This document shows positions 1-12,506 of a stretch of DNA of 64,000 nt, piece after piece; the stretch's first letter is position 1, and the number at the start of each line of letters is the position of its first letter. The notes beneath the pieces were generated by a model. That model saw nothing but the letters and a program-made list of their open reading frames with translations, was not told the origin of the DNA and did no database searches. The position numbers and the translations under genes were made by a program. This stretch comes from Ananas comosus (taxonomy: Eukaryota > Streptophyta > Magnoliopsida > Poales > Bromeliaceae): assembly GCF_001540865.1 (NCBI RefSeq), contig NC_033630.1, positions 7,171,624 to 7,235,623 of the forward strand, in the 5' to 3' direction.

Positions 1-661
1 GACCAGTTTATGCTGGAGGTAGCTGGACAGTAGCCAAGGGGCAGGGACGGGGTACATAACTCACATCGGGGATCGGAGTTATGCTTCAGTCCGATTACTT
101 GTGTCATTTTTGACATTTCCTACATTGGTTAGCGTAGAGCAGTGATATGAAGTGATTGATAGCGATAGAGTGTACTTCCGTGCTTTTTCTACTATCCTTG
201 CTCCCTTCTTGTGACTTAGTGGGTGACGATGTGTTTGGCGTACCACTGAGACGTACTGTTTTGCTTGTAGTTCTCAACGCCCAGTTGTTATCCTTGTTTT
301 GCAGAAGCCACAGATTTCGCGCTGGCTGCGCCTTCCGTGGATCAGGATCGAGGCAAGGGCCGTCGCGAGCTAAGAGCCTACCCGACTGACAAGGCTATAG
401 CATCCCCTAACTGCAGGTAGATTTTTGTCTGAGTATTATGTACATAGGCTTACTTAACACCGCCAGTGCGGGTAACTCTGTATTTTGGACTTGGATATGT
501 ATGAATCAGTTGTTTAGCTTCTGTTTATGAGCAGCTCTATGTATCTGTTTGTAGTATTATATATCTACAGGTACTTTGAGCCTTCGTATACATGGGGGAA
601 AAGTCCTTTGCATGTACGGCGGATTTTCGCGGCCCGGGAACGAGACATCCGGCGCGTGACA
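1..661 (+). mobile_element. 3' part of a long LTR (family D), cut by the window edge
   Basis: The stretch matches the last ~660 bases of the solo LTR at 47407-49552 on the same strand and the reverse complement of the LTR at 31608-34214. Shared blocks include the GCTGGACAG region near the start, the CAGGACGG block and the final CGGCGCGTGACA-like end. It ends with the canonical ...ACA at 661. No primer-binding site follows, so it is a solo LTR or a 3' LTR rather than the 5' LTR of a full element. The 5' part lies before the window. The small ORF inside it is not a gene. Confidence 0.75.
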
Positions 662-699
662 AAATAATTTATATCAAGAATCCCTACAGGGTAAATTTA

Positions 700-945
700 A
701 TGTTCTTTCCTGAATTTTTGACGGAGTTCACTTATCCCTTCAAACTCCAGTAAAAATAGACCATCTATACACTGACTACAATTCAATATTCATCTCGTTT
801 TACCCCTTCCGTCATTTCCCGGTTACGGAGCTTGATGGAAAATATGGAAGGGGTAACATAATGAAATATTAGATTTTTAGGTTTAGGATGGTCCATTTTA
901 GGAGTTCGAGAGGTAAAATGAAACTTCCCAAAATTTAGGGATAAG
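700..945. mobile_element. Degenerate foldback (MITE-like) element
   Basis: The segment around 735-772 (…ACTCC…ATAGACCATC) is an imperfect inverted copy of 884-925 (GATGGTCCATTTTAGGAGTTCG…). The outer parts also pair loosely. I see no clear target duplication and cannot assign a superfamily. Confidence 0.4.
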
Positions 946-1060
946 CAGAGCACATTTACCTCAATTTTTTATATAATGGAATAATTGAAACAACGTAAAA
1001 TGACGGGGTTGTATTGTTATTCTATTTATATAACTTATGATATTGAACGTTGGTATTCCA

Positions 1061-1380
1061 TAGGTCGAATCACACGTGCGCCAGTGCGGAGGCGGCGCAA
1101 GCGCGGCGCGGGCGGGCGCAGACGTTGCGAGCGGGTGGCGCGGGCGAGTGGACGAGCCGCAGGCAGAACATTGAGCGGGCAGACGCGCTGTGCAACGCGG
1201 CCTCACGGCGCGAGTGCGAGCGGCAGCGCGCGGCGGCTGTGGCGGAGGCGCAGCCGTGCACGGGCGCGCCACAGGAGCGACCGGGGAAAAAAAAAAAAAA
1301 CTACAGGCGCAGGGCTCACTTCCCCTTTTTGACGCGTCCCAACGATGTGACGCATCTCACCCTCTGACCACCTGAGGGAA
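1061..1380. other. GC-rich block, no recognisable gene
   Basis: An abrupt GC-rich island of about 240 bases sits in otherwise AT-rich DNA, followed by an A run near 1287. Several overlapping frames are open because of base composition, and none resembles a known protein. It may be a relic of the GC-rich part of an LTR like those at 7.2, 10.4 and 16.9 kb, but I cannot align it. Confidence 0.3.
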
Positions 1381-1417
1381 GAGCAGTGGATCTCTCTCTC
1401 TCCCTCTTTGAGAATAT

Positions 1418-1447
1418 ATATACTTATATTAATATAATATAATTAAT

Positions 1448-1494
<47 letters not shown>

Positions 1495-1495
1495 A
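1418..1495. repeat. TA-rich microsatellite
   Basis: Nearly pure TA and AT dinucleotides, imperfect at the left. The Ile/Tyr-rich minus-strand frame across it is an artefact. Confidence 0.8.
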
Positions 1496-2159
1496 ACAAC
1501 ATTCACACTCGACACTATGAATGGAGCCCACCTTTGTAGTTGTAAAATTGTATAGTAATTAAATAATAAAAATATTAAACATTCTCTTGTGTATCTCATT
1601 TGATATATCACAAACTCACGACGAAAATGAATGGGCTCGCGCGCGCATTAGTGAGAGAAGGAGGAACGGGGATATGAGGCGATGTGTATAAGCAAAAGAT
1701 AGTAGAAGATAGAAGAATTGATGAATAGAATTGGAGATAAAAAATTATAAAGTCTAGTGAAGGAAAGGAAAAATGACCATAATGAATAATTGAGATAGAA
1801 GAGGATTAGGATTGTAAGATGGTATGAGAATTATTTAAGCAATACTAATTGAATAGTTGTAGTGAATCGTTTGCAAATGAAAGTATAGTGAGGTAATGGA
1901 AAGGCTAATGATAATGTAGATACAAACGATAGAATGAGTAGATGATAGTAAATCATTTAAAATTATTATATATATTTGAAAGTTTTGTTTAGTGAACCGT
2001 TAAAAGTCAATTGAAGTGTAAGTGAGGGGAAGAAAAGATCAAGAGTGACCAGTGAAGGGAAGAAATTAAAACTGCCATGTGCGGAACAAACATTGGAATT
2101 CATGTAGTTAAATAGTATATAATAATATATAGTATATATATATTATATATATATTAAGT

Positions 2160-2915
2160 ATATATATAATATTGAGAATCAACAAAAAGATAGTATTTTT
2201 ACTTTAATTAATTTTTTTATTTTTTTTATTTGTAAGTTCTACACAGATAATAATAAAAAAATATTATGTACTTTTTAAATATTACAATGAGCTTTTTATT
2301 TATTTTAAACCGGTTTATTTATTTTAGACCCACTTATATCTCTCTCTCTCTTTTGTTTTTTTTTTTTTTCTAACCCTTCTTATTTTAGAGTGGTATTGAC
2401 CACATACAAAATATAAATTTAAATTTAAATTTAAACTTTATTATTAATGATTTTTGAATGCGTTGCTTAGCTTTATATATTTAGTTAGTAAATTTTATGT
2501 AATTGTTGTAATTAAATATATTTTTTAAAAAATTTAATTGTAGTGTTTTTATAAAAATGGATTATTTATATCTAAATAATTATAAAATTAAAATTAATAT
2601 TTAATACATACAATCTAAAATATTTAAAAATTATGCATAAATAATTATACATTTTAAAGTTTTATTATAATTAAAACACAAACTTATGAATTTACAATCT
2701 GAACCCGAACAGGTGTTAAGATCAGCATTATTATTTGTAATCAAAACTTGCATATTTGATACAATTGATCGTATGTGAAAATGTTTTTAAAACTTTCTTA
2801 TTTAATTAACTAAAATGTATTATTATTTACTTTATAAAAAATATATTTAATTATTTATTAATTATTTAAAAATAAGATAAATGAATCCGTTGCGTAGCAC
2901 GAGTTCCTTAACTAG
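2160..2915 (+). mobile_element. AT-rich block ending in a Helitron-like 3' terminus
   Basis: The right end at about 2886-2915 reads CCGTTGCGTAGCACGAG, then an AT-rich spacer, then CTAG followed by T. This fits the pattern of plant non-autonomous Helitrons (a short GC hairpin a few bases before a terminal CTRR). Three further ends of the same pattern lie at 37425-37456, 51641-51672 and 57772-57805. The left end (5' TC) is not determined. No Rep/helicase is coded. Confidence 0.4.
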
Positions 2916-3810
2916 TTATTATTATTATTTTGAGAGCTAAAAAGGTTCGGCCTTTGTGAGTTCTTGGTGTTGGATTAATAATGTGAATAGGGCTTTTTCC
3001 AATAAGATCGAACTTTCTAGCCCTTTTTACATTTTTATTGAAATTAATAAATTAATGTCTTGAAATGAGAAAATTGAACTTTGGGTTTCTTTTGTGAGAT
3101 GATTTTCTATCCTTTGGTTCTTTTTTTCAGTTAAATATTATTTTCTAGTTCATTTGAATAATAGTTTGCTAAGTTACATGGTATTAATCTTAATCTTGAA
3201 CTAGAGATACTTAGCAGGGTATTAATCTTAATCTTGAACTAGAGAATATATATATAATAGATTATTTAGTTTAGTACGTAGTTGCAGTAAACAATATTCC
3301 TTTAATTCAAATGCACCTTGATTAATCCCATTTTAACCCGTACCTGTAGCTATACATTATGTCCTTCACTAACCTAAAATTAATCAGTTCTTTTTTAATT
3401 CTTCTGAAAATTCTATAAATCATACATAGCTGGTATTAACTGAAATTTAAGGGAAAAAACTGAGTTTTCATAATTTTTAAAATGAACCGTAAATTTTCCT
3501 ATGTTGAGTGATTATGTGGATTGTTGTACTCCATTTTCAATGCTCCTTTGATTGCGTCTGATGACTAGATGCCTAAGTACTGCTTCATCTCAAAATTACT
3601 ATGTTCATTGTCTTTTCTTCTAAAATTTTCAGCTTCTTCAATTTTAGATTTTTGATATTTCTATGTGTATATATATTGACTGAAACAATATTTATTCACG
3701 GTGACACGAACTCTATGCTAGTGTATATAAAAACACTTGCCCCATATGTTTGCTTCTAGTAGAGACGACAACTGCACAAGTTTGACTGATACTTGGATCT
3801 AGAGGGAACC
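2916..3810. other. Intergenic DNA with a short tandem duplication
   Basis: No gene seen. The phrase GGTATTAATCTTAATCTTGA plus its flank occurs twice in tandem (about 3180-3207 and 3217-3244), a recent ~37-bp duplication. Confidence 0.6.
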
Positions 3811-3815
3811 ACCTA

Positions 3816-3992
3816 TAGGGATGTCAATGGTATGGATATATGAAATTTAATCCGAACCCGAATCCGAATGAAACGGATATATTCGATACTAAATGGATAT
3901 GGATTCGGATATGAATATCAAAAATAGAAATCCGACTGATATGGATTCGGATATGAATTTTGACTGTACCCGATCCAAATCCGAACCCGACC
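3816..3992. mobile_element. End fragment of an hAT-like element
   Basis: It starts TAGGGATGTCAATGG and is followed by repeated CCGAACCCGAATCCGAA and GGATTCGGATATG phrases. The larger element at 42047-43885 has the same kind of end. It is cut at about 3992, where a half F1 element begins. Assignment to hAT is by general resemblance only. Confidence 0.4.
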
Positions 3993-4183
3993 CGAACTTA
4001 TTGATTTTGAGTCCCTTCGATCACTGGGCAAATGATATCGAAAAATCATAAAATTTATTTTCTATGTACTTCAAATACTCTAGATCAAGTTTAACGGAGC
4101 AGATCGACGGTTCGAAAGTTGCAACATCGAAGACGACCTGGAAGCACGGAAGGCTCCGTGCTTCCAGAAGCATAGTAGCCTCA

Positions 4184-4187
<4 letters not shown>
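3993..4187. mobile_element. F1 foldback element, right half only
   Basis: It matches the right half of the complete copy at 43109-43630. The terminal palindrome at 4138-4167 (arms CTGGAAGCACGGA and TCCGTGCTTCCAG, 4-base loop) is followed by the outer end …ATAGTAGCCTC and a (TA)n tract. Confidence 0.7.
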
Positions 4188-4221
<34 letters not shown>

Positions 4222-4271
4222 TATAAATACTATGCATACTACGCGGTATATAAGTAGCGAATATATATATA

Positions 4272-4815
4272 TAGAGTCCCGCCGGCTATACTGCATACTT
4301 GGTAGCACGGAGCGCTTCGTGGGCTACCAAGTTGTTTTCGATGATGCGGCTTCCAAATCGATGATGCGCTCCGTTAGACTTGATCTACACCATTGAAAGT
4401 ATTTGGAAACTAAATTTCAGATTTTTTCGACATCTTGACTAGTGATCAAAAGATCTCAAAATTGACAATTTTAATGGCTGATGTGGTGTGTTTGTGAGTT
4501 TAACGGTGTAAAACAATCCAAATGCGATGAAAATTTTATAGAAAATTTTTTTCACTATTTAGAGTAAGATCAGTATATCTGATCTTGAATTTAAATCTTT
4601 TATCATTATTTTTATGAGATTTTTATTTTCAGCCGTCAATTTAGACTACTTGTTTGATAGGTAAATGATATCGAAAAATTATGAAATTTAGTTCTTAATG
4701 CTTTTAATAGTGTAGATCAAGTCTAACGGAGCCGATCATTGATTGGAAGCCGATCATCGAAAACAACTTGGAAGCACGGAGCGCTCCGTGCTACCGATAA
4801 ATAGTAGCCTAGTTC
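4272..4815. mobile_element. F1 foldback element, complete
   Basis: Both ends are present. On the left is a GGCTATACTGCATAC-like outer end, an imperfect palindrome near 4300-4330, and the inner arm CCGTTAGACTTGATCTACAC. On the right are the inverted arm and a palindrome at about 4769-4795. It is bounded by (TA)n on both sides, about 540 bp long, and has no ORF. Confidence 0.75.
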
Positions 4816-4832
4816 TATATATATATATATAT

Positions 4833-7800
4833 TGTCATGCCCGGGGTCCTTTTTAGTTTGGAAAAACAGCAGAAACGACTAAAATTTTTTTTTGAAACAC
4901 CTGACCCCAGAGTATGTCAGATCCGCCACAAATTCAGGGAATCCACTGTTCACACGGACAGAGTCTCCCCGTATTTGCACGGCGTCGCACAAGTACAATT
5001 ATACAACCAGAGTACAACCAGAATACAACCACAACCATATGAACATACAACCTCACCGCACATACAGACGTCCATACATTCACCATTCACAACACGACGG
5101 TATTCAGTTTTAAACATAAATCCAGATCTATCATTTGAAACTTTCCTACCCGGAAACAAGTTTTGAAATACTAAGTCTCAGAAATCCATTGGAAGCTTCT
5201 GTTAGACTGTTTTCCACACGGAAACCTTATCTTTTAAAACACTACCACGAGGGGTAGAAACCATTGAAAACGTATCGAATATAAAAACCCTTTTCTTTTT
5301 AAAACAAGCGCTACCACGAGGGGTAGAAAATCATTTTACTTTGAAAAGCCCATAAATCTCTTTTTATCACAATACGTAAAGCCAGCGAAAAACACATTAC
5401 GCAAGTACAGAAATGAAACTGAACCATAAATAAAGTTTACTATTTATTCAAGCAGAGGAAAAGAGATAACCAAACGGGACGGAGCTCTAACGCGCGCTAA
5501 CTCGTCCTCACCTGTCGTCCGCACTCGGACCTGCGACGTCACACTGTAATGGGGGCGGGGGTGAGAACATTGTAAACATGTCTCCCCCCAGTGGGTACCG
5601 CGAGCCGACGAGGGCGAGGGTACGCACCAGCAAAGGAGGCTAAACAACAGTAAGGGTAACAACTACAGTAGCTACTATGATATAAGAACAGAAAGTACAA
5701 GTAAGGAACTAATGTCAAGTAATGAACTATTGCTACTGTATGTATGCATCAACTGGTGGATAGTCCAAGATACCCAATCTAAACCTGCCTTGTTGGTCCG
5801 GAGACCTCAGGCTTAATGCCGACAATCACTCAACCTGTCATAACCCAGTCGTAACTCTGACTCACGGGTGGGCAAGCCCAACCACTTTTCCGGAAAAGAA
5901 CACCCCCTGCGGTGGATCAGACGCTGGTGTCGTGAAATGCGAACGAGTGGTGACGATCGATGCTGATATGCTCAATAGCCAACCGTGCGGCAACCAGCCG
6001 ACAATCACTGCCGCCTCTGGCATACCGAGCCGATAGGTCATCAGTAACAACGTGGAACGCCGACCGATAGTAGGTCAATGTACGAAAGTAACAAACGACA
6101 AAGACAGTCCACAGAGAACAGGAGAACCGACCAACCAGGTCACAGGTATAGTATATACGAATGCCATCTACTCTACCCCTACACGAGAATACTACGCATA
6201 GGACAAGCGGGCAGAGTAAATAAAGACAGTATGGTGCAAGGCTCAAAATGTAAAGAGTAAGCAATATGACTAGACGATGTAAAAGATAGCGGTAAAGGAA
6301 GACATCACCGAGCGTGCACCACTGTACGACTTTCGGATCGAAGTACCCACCTGTATAAACTGAAACGGTCTCGCGAAGGCGGAGACGAAGCGACGACCTA
6401 CGAAGGGTCCACGCGGTTAGAGTCTAACCCAAAACACAATAACACACCATTCTCCACACCAAATCCCAAAATCATAACCCTCGAGAATCGGTTTTCAAAC
6501 GCAACTTCCGAACCAGCCGGAAGTCCCGGAAACCGACCGGAACTCCACCGTCGCTCACCCGTCGTTTCTGAAACCCTCGAGACGACACGGTGTGACCAGC
6601 CAACAAGGCTCAGCGACGCAACAATCAACCACGAGGCACCGTCGGAGGAATTCCGAGTCGAACACGGCGTTCTATCGGGCGGAGTTCGCCGAAAAACGCT
6701 CCGAAATGACAGTTAGATTTCCGCAAGGGCTTGGGGCCTTGGACGATCAGTCCAGAGGTTATCTTATAGCCTTAATCCTCAGCCAATAGCAGCCACGACG
6801 AAGCGAACGCCAAAGGATCCCTAATGGCGCCATGACAATCACATACTTTTATGTGATTTCATGGCTCTAACGGCAGTACAGCGAAACCAGGATCTAACGG
6901 AGGTTGCCATCGCTACTTGCTGCAGTTTCGCGACGCCTGAGGTCGTGCTCGCCCTTTCGGAGCGATGCAGGCAGCACACGCGCGACGAGCGACCGAACCT
7001 CACGCGACTCAGTGTCGCACACTGTGTTGAAAACAGCCTCTTTCTTTTATTACTAACCAGGGCGTCATTGGCCTAATGGAGGTGGATCAGTGTTCTTCAG
7101 CACGAGACCCGTACGGATCACCGTGCTCACCTCCCGAGGTGCAGTGGAGTCATCGGTATCACCGGAAGGGTGACCGTAACGTTAAACAGGCTAGCCGTTT
7201 GGAACCAAATAGACTATCTGGCACGCGAGTTGTGGGAGCTTAGGATGCCCCGGCGATCGGACGGCGGCGCCTCCGGCGGGGATGAGGAGCAGCTGGTCGG
7301 GGAGGTCCGGGGGAGTGTGCTGGCCGGGCGGCGGGCAGCAGCCGGTGGGCTGGGGGCGCGGAGAATCGGGCCCGCACACTTCCTCTCGGGTTGAGGTTGC
7401 CGGCGGGGAGGTCGCGGACCGGGGGAGGTCGCGCGGCGATAGATCGGTGCGGAGACGAGGAGGAAGTTGCATGCGTCAGCCTGCGGAGGCAATTGCGCTG
7501 CCATAGGTCGGGCCGCGCACCAAAAAACTGGCGCGGCGGGCGGGAAGCCAGCGGCGGCCGGCGGCGTGCGAGGGACGGGGGATGCACGGCGTCGCGGGTG
7601 GTCGGGACGGAGCCAGATGGAAGGCACCGGCCCGAAGAAGGTGGCATCGCCCGCAATCCCGCTCGCCTGGCTCGGTTTGGGCTGACCGGAGCGGCGGCCG
7701 CCAAGCTTCCGTCCGGGGCTCGGCGGACGTCGGGGGGTGGCCGGAGCTTGGAGGAGAGGCACGGCCTGAGGTGGAAGGAGGCCGGGGCCTCGGCTTCCAG

Positions 7801-8752
7801 ACGGCCGGGGGGAGAACCCTCCCACAAGCCCTCGGTCTAGAGATCGGATGAGGAGGTGGTCGAGGAGAGGAGGAAGCGCTGGCTGCAGGCGTTCCGGGCC
7901 GGTGCTTAGGCGGCGCGCCGGAACGGAGCACTCGGCAGGAAGTGTGGGTGCAGGCGGCGTGGGGTTCTAGGCGTTTAGGGTTGGCTCCAATAAAACCCTA
8001 GATCCACTATATTGAAAGGTATGGAAATTGCGAAAAGCCCCCTCGAAACGGAATCGAATGTAATCCCAGCTCTTCAACCACAGCGCCAATGCGCGATAGT
8101 CGCCTCTGAGTTCTAAGAGACTCGCCAATTTCGATGCTGAAAATATGGGCCTTTTCACGACATGATTAGCATTCTCAGATCAGGCCCCGCTGTCGCTGAC
8201 TTTCGCGGATTCCCGGAAGTCGGTCCGTCGGATTTCGTTCGAATCACACCAGCGGATCAGCATGGACAGAGGCATTGAGGATGGAGCATTTCGTTTCACC
8301 GAAAGGGTTTCCGGATTCTAGAAGACGAGAAACCGATGGTCCCTCCAATGTTCCACAAAAGCCCCGCATATTAGGACGATATATGCGCAAAGAAGACCGT
8401 ATTGAACCCTTTGCTTCTCGAAAGTCGTGCGATCCAAATCCATGTCCGTTAGAGTGGCCGATGGGTCCCAGGATAGGGTCGGCGGTTGAAAATAGTATGT
8501 TAGAGAGCTATTATTCGGAGTCGATACGCGTCGAAAGTCCACTCGTACTCCGGGCCTTTCCGGCGGAAAAGCGGAGCTACTATCACTTAAGTGCAAACTT
8601 GCTGAGGTCACGTAACTTCTCCGGTTTTAATCGTTTTCTCCTGAATCTGACGAGGGTACATGGTATAGATATATTACACAAGAAGAACATCGTCAACATA
8701 GGAGGTGGTTAGACAATAAATCAAAAAATCGTCAGTTAGTTTAGAAACTGAA
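4833..8752 (-). mobile_element. Long LTR (family A), probably solo
   Basis: It starts TGTCATGCCCGGGGTCC. It aligns along its length with the LTR at 14760-18464 and, in its second half, with the fragment at 10388-11875. Shared blocks are the CAGTGGGTACCGC motif near 5589, the GTGCACCACTG…GTACCCACCTG block near 6315-6355, a GC-rich island at 7210-7840 and the CACTTAAGTG…TTCTCC block near 8585-8640. Size and style suggest a Ty3/gypsy Del/Tekay-like element (inference). TATAT flanks both proposed ends (4828-4832, 8753-8757) and would be a 5-bp duplication inside the TA tract between two F1 elements. Orientation is taken from the TGTCAYGCCCC end, which is the 3' end in related LTRs. Confidence 0.65.
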
Positions 8753-8757
8753 TATAT

Positions 8758-9343
8758 TCATAGTTGAGCCTAGAGATACTGATCGGGTAGTAAACAAGGC
8801 ATTTTACTACCGATTTGATTTCGGGGATGATAGCAACTTCCAAGATTGACGAGTCGGCTTTCGGTTGAGGTATGATCTATACCACTTTGAAGTGTTTAGA
8901 AATCAAGATTTAAATGTCTTTTTCGACATCAGTTTGCCCTATGAGTTGCAAAAGGCGCTGTCAAAAGGTTTGTGAGTTTTACAAGGCTCGATAAGAGGCG
9001 TGTTTCTTTGTTTAAACGCGGGTAAAAGATATCCAGAAGATCTAATGGGAATGGTTTGTTCAGAAAAGTTCTTTCAAACTATCTTAAAACAAGATCTATA
9101 CTCTTGATCTTGATTACAAGACTCCTATCATCATTTTTTAAAGAGTATTCATTTTCGGCCATTCATTTTTCTGTTCACTTGATGGATAAAAGAACAATAT
9201 CGAAAGTGCGTGAAATTTGATTTCTGGGTAGTTTGAATGGTTTAGATCATATTTAACGGAGCCGATCGTCAATTTGGAAGCTCTATCATCGAAAATAAAT
9301 TGGTAGTAAAACGGCTCGTTTACTACCGATAGTATTCTAGCTC

Positions 9344-9346
<3 letters not shown>
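8758..9346. mobile_element. F1 foldback element, variant ends
   Basis: The inner arms match F1, but both end palindromes are of another sequence: 8786-8811 and 9302-9327, built on GGTAGTAAA…TTTACTACC instead of GGTAGCACGG…. The right side runs into a (TA)n tract. About 590 bp. Confidence 0.7.
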
Positions 9347-9380
<34 letters not shown>

Positions 9381-9383
<3 letters not shown>

Positions 9384-9606
9384 CGGCTGGGATACTATCG
9401 ATATCACCAAGCGTTTGGTGCTATCAAGTTTTTCGTCGTTAGATTTAACCCTTGACTATTTTTACCCGTTAGATTATATTATTAAATCAATAACTCACTC
9501 AACCCTAGGGGGCTCACATCATCATAATCGTACATTTTTTCATCCAAGAGCCAAAAACCTAATAGCACCAACAGTTTGGTACTATTGATAGCATTCCAAC
9601 CTAGTT
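9381..9606. mobile_element. F2 foldback element
   Basis: A ~225-bp element between two TA tracts. The outer end is GGCTGGGATACTATCG. End palindromes are at 9400-9425 (TCACCAAG…TTTGGTG core) and 9561-9586. The interior has the F2 signature around CAACCCTAGGGGGCTCACAT, the reverse complement of the GTGGGCCCCCTAGGGTTGAG signature in the 25.3-kb copy. Confidence 0.65.
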
Positions 9607-9617
9607 CTATATATATA

Positions 9618-10086
9618 CAGAGCTAGGCTGGTATACTATCGGTAGCACAGAGGCCTCCGTGTTACCAAGTTGTTTTTAATGATGCGGCTTCCAAATCGAC
9701 GATCGGTTCCGTTAGATTTGATCTACACTATTAAAATAAAGTATTTGAAAGCTAAATTTCATAATTTTTATGCATCATTTACCTATCAAACGAGCAGTCA
9801 AAAAATGAACGGCTTAAAATAAAAATCTCATAAAAAATGATGATAAACGACCTGAATTTAAGATCAGATGTGCTAATCTTACTCTAAATAGTGAAAAGAA
9901 TTTTCTATAAAAATTTCATCAGATTTGGATTATTTTACACCGTTAAATTGATAAACGCATCACATTTACCATTAAAATTGTTAATTTTGAAACCTTTTGA
10001 TCACTAGCCAAATGATGCCGAAAAATTATGAAATTTAGTTTTCAAATACTTTTAGTAGTGTAGATCAAATCTAACGGAGCCGATCG
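9618..10086. mobile_element. F1 foldback element, right end lost
   Basis: Left palindrome at 9641-9666 (GGTAGCACAGAGG…TTACC, one mismatch), then the complete left arm and most of the right arm. It is cut at …GGAGCCGATCGT and joined directly to a second F1 copy. Confidence 0.65.
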
Positions 10087-10387
10087 TCCGTGCTACCAAG
10101 TTGTTTTCAATGATGACGCTTCCAAATCGACGATCGGCTCCATTAGACTTGATGTACACTATTAAAAATATTTGGAAACTAAATTTCATAATTTTTCGAC
10201 ATTATTTAGCTAGTGATCAAAAGGTCTCAAAATTGATAATTTTAATGGTAGATGTGATGCATTTGTAAATTTAACGGTATAAAACAATCCAAATCAGATG
10301 ATATTTTTATAAAAAATTCTTTTTACTATTTAGAGTAAGATCAGTACCTCTGATCTTAAATTCAAGTCTTCTATCATTATTTTTTAT
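10087..10387. mobile_element. F1 foldback element, left half only
   Basis: It begins inside the end palindrome (CCGTGCTACCAAGTTG) and runs to the element middle (ATCATTATTTTTTATG). There it is cut by a GC-rich LTR fragment. Confidence 0.6.
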
Positions 10388-11875
10388 GCGGCCACGCGGC
10401 TGGGGCGCTCGAGGTGACGACGGCGCGCAGGTCCCAAATGGCGGTAGGGGAGTACCTCGGGGGCGGCCCGAGCGAGCGATGGCAGAGCAGAAGAATTACG
10501 AGCTCGGCTCCGACCGAGCTGCAGGGAACCGCAGGCACGGCTGCATGCGCCGGCCTGGCGGCGCTCGGGACGGCTCGGGGAGGCAAGAGACAGACAAACA
10601 AGGTCGTTAGGGAGGTGCCACGGTGGCCTCAGGTGGTGCGCGCGGGGAAGAGGTCTGACAGACCTGCTGCAGCCCGGGCTCGGTCGGAAGGCAGCAGGGC
10701 GGTTGGTGCGGCCGCGGCTGGCGCTCCGGAACGACTCAGATGCGGCGGTTCGATTGAACCGAAGTCGAGGAGGCTGCCTCTATGTTGGCCCGGCGGCGAC
10801 GGCGACGCAACGGGAGCGCCGCGCACAGCTGGAGAAGCCCGAGTCGGCTGGAGGTGGCGCAGGGCTGTAGAATCAAGCTAGCGGCGCGTGGTAACGGCGG
10901 CAGGCGACCGACGCCGGGGGAAGCTCGATGGGGTCAGGACGACTGGGGCAGAGCCTGGAGGCCAACCCAGTCTCGCGGCTCCTCTGCAACCTGAGGAAAA
11001 GAGGAGAGAGAGGCAGAGAGATGGCAGAGTGAAAAGGTGAGGGCAGGCTGGCGGGCCGACCGGGCGGGACTTGGTCAGCGGCGACCGGGGGCACGCGGTA
11101 AGGCAGGGGCAGGGTGAAGGTGGCTGGGGGGCAGAGGGAACTAGGGTTAGCGGTTTCCAAGCAGACCACCTAACGCAAAATATATATGTAAGTGTATTTT
11201 TGCGAAAAGTCTGCAACTTCAACAATTTAAATCCTCAGTCCTCAACAGCATGAGTAAAACGTCAAAGACCCCTCACGTGCGAGTTATCACGCGAACGGTA
11301 ACATAAAATGTCGCGGACTTTTGCGAAATTATCCGTTTTGCCACACGACCTCTCCGCGATCAACGGTGCCAATCTCGCGTGAAGATCGTCTGTCCGATTT
11401 ACGTTGAACAGATCGCGCCAGTGCGATCAGTACCTCGCGAGACAATAAGGCTGCGGAGTTTGTGTTCACTCAAACGGTCAGCGGATTCACGACGAAATGC
11501 GCTTTTTCTCAAATAGGCCAAATATGACGCACACATTGACATATAAACATGTATTTTCTATATTTTTCTCAAAATCCGTGCGTCAAACTCAAAATCCGTC
11601 GTGACCATTGTTCCAGAATAAGCTGAAACCAGTCGAAACATCTATTGGATTGCACTATGAACGGAGTCCGCTATACGCACCAGAGCCAAACTCCGTACTC
11701 GTGGCCTTCTCCGGAAAACCGGAGGTTACTATTATTAAGTGAAACCTAAAATCGGCGTATCTTCTCCATTTTAGCCCTCAGTTTCTCCTGAACTGATGAG
11801 TGCTTATGTAATTAAATGGACACACATAAACATCGTCAACGGAGAGTTAGTTGCATGTTCAAAATGCAGTCCTTA
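10388..11875 (-). mobile_element. Truncated copy of the family A LTR (copy B)
   Basis: The GC-rich island (10388-11160) and the following part align with the second half of the LTRs at 4833-8752 and 14760-18464. Shared blocks include GAACGGAGTCCGCTATACG, ACTTCTCC-like and AACATCGTCAACGGAGAG. The TGTC end and about 2.3 kb next to it are missing. Both junctions fall inside partial F1 elements, which points to a rearrangement rather than a simple insertion. Open frames in the GC-rich part are compositional. Confidence 0.6.
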
Positions 11876-12340
11876 GACGTTAGACTTATCTAGAGCTATT
11901 TGAAGTTTTGGAGAAATAAACTTATGCGATTTTTCAGATATCATTTGCTTAGTGATCTGAAGTTGGCTCAAAATCATACGGCTGAAAATAAAATCATACA
12001 AATATGATTGTATGGCGATTAAATTTTAGATCAAAGTTTATTGATCTTTTGTTATATACGGTTTTAAGAATTTTCTATCAACAATTTCATGTGATTTGAA
12101 TATTTCTCACTTTAAACTTTGCAAACGGTCACCCGTCCGTTAAATTATTGATTTTGAGCTTCATCACTAGCACAGATATGCGAAAATCAACAAAAATTTA
12201 TTTTTCTAGCGTACTGTCAATACTCTAGATTCAACTATTAACGCAGCGATCGCTCGATTCGAACAAGTCCCGAATATCGAAAAAACTTGGAGTACTGGAG
12301 CGGTTCCGTACTTCAGAAGACATCCAGCACACTATAGTAA
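11876..12340. mobile_element. F1 foldback element, left end lost, diverged
   Basis: It begins at the inner arm (CGTTAGACTTATCTAGAGC) without the outer end. The right arm and a decayed end palindrome (about 12286-12325) are followed by TA-rich sequence. It is more diverged than other copies. Confidence 0.5.
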
Positions 12341-12506
12341 TATATACTATATATATATTATTATAGAGAGAGAGAGATGGAGAGAGGATGAAGAGTGAGA
12401 TGAGAAGAGAGAGGTTAGAAGATTTTCTAAATCTTGCTCTCCAGTCTCTTGTATTTTCACGTTGAGCAGATTGGCCCCATAATTCTCGCATAGAAGGAGA
12501 GAGAGA

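Noticed and set aside
7191..7931. Several overlapping open frames of 74-203 codons on both strands
   Set aside because: They lie in the GC-rich island of LTR copy A, where stop codons are rare in all frames. Low-complexity Pro/Arg/Ala products, no motif, and no shared frame in the sister LTRs.
10386..11225. 155-codon and other frames in LTR fragment B
   Set aside because: Compositional frames in the truncated GC-rich island.
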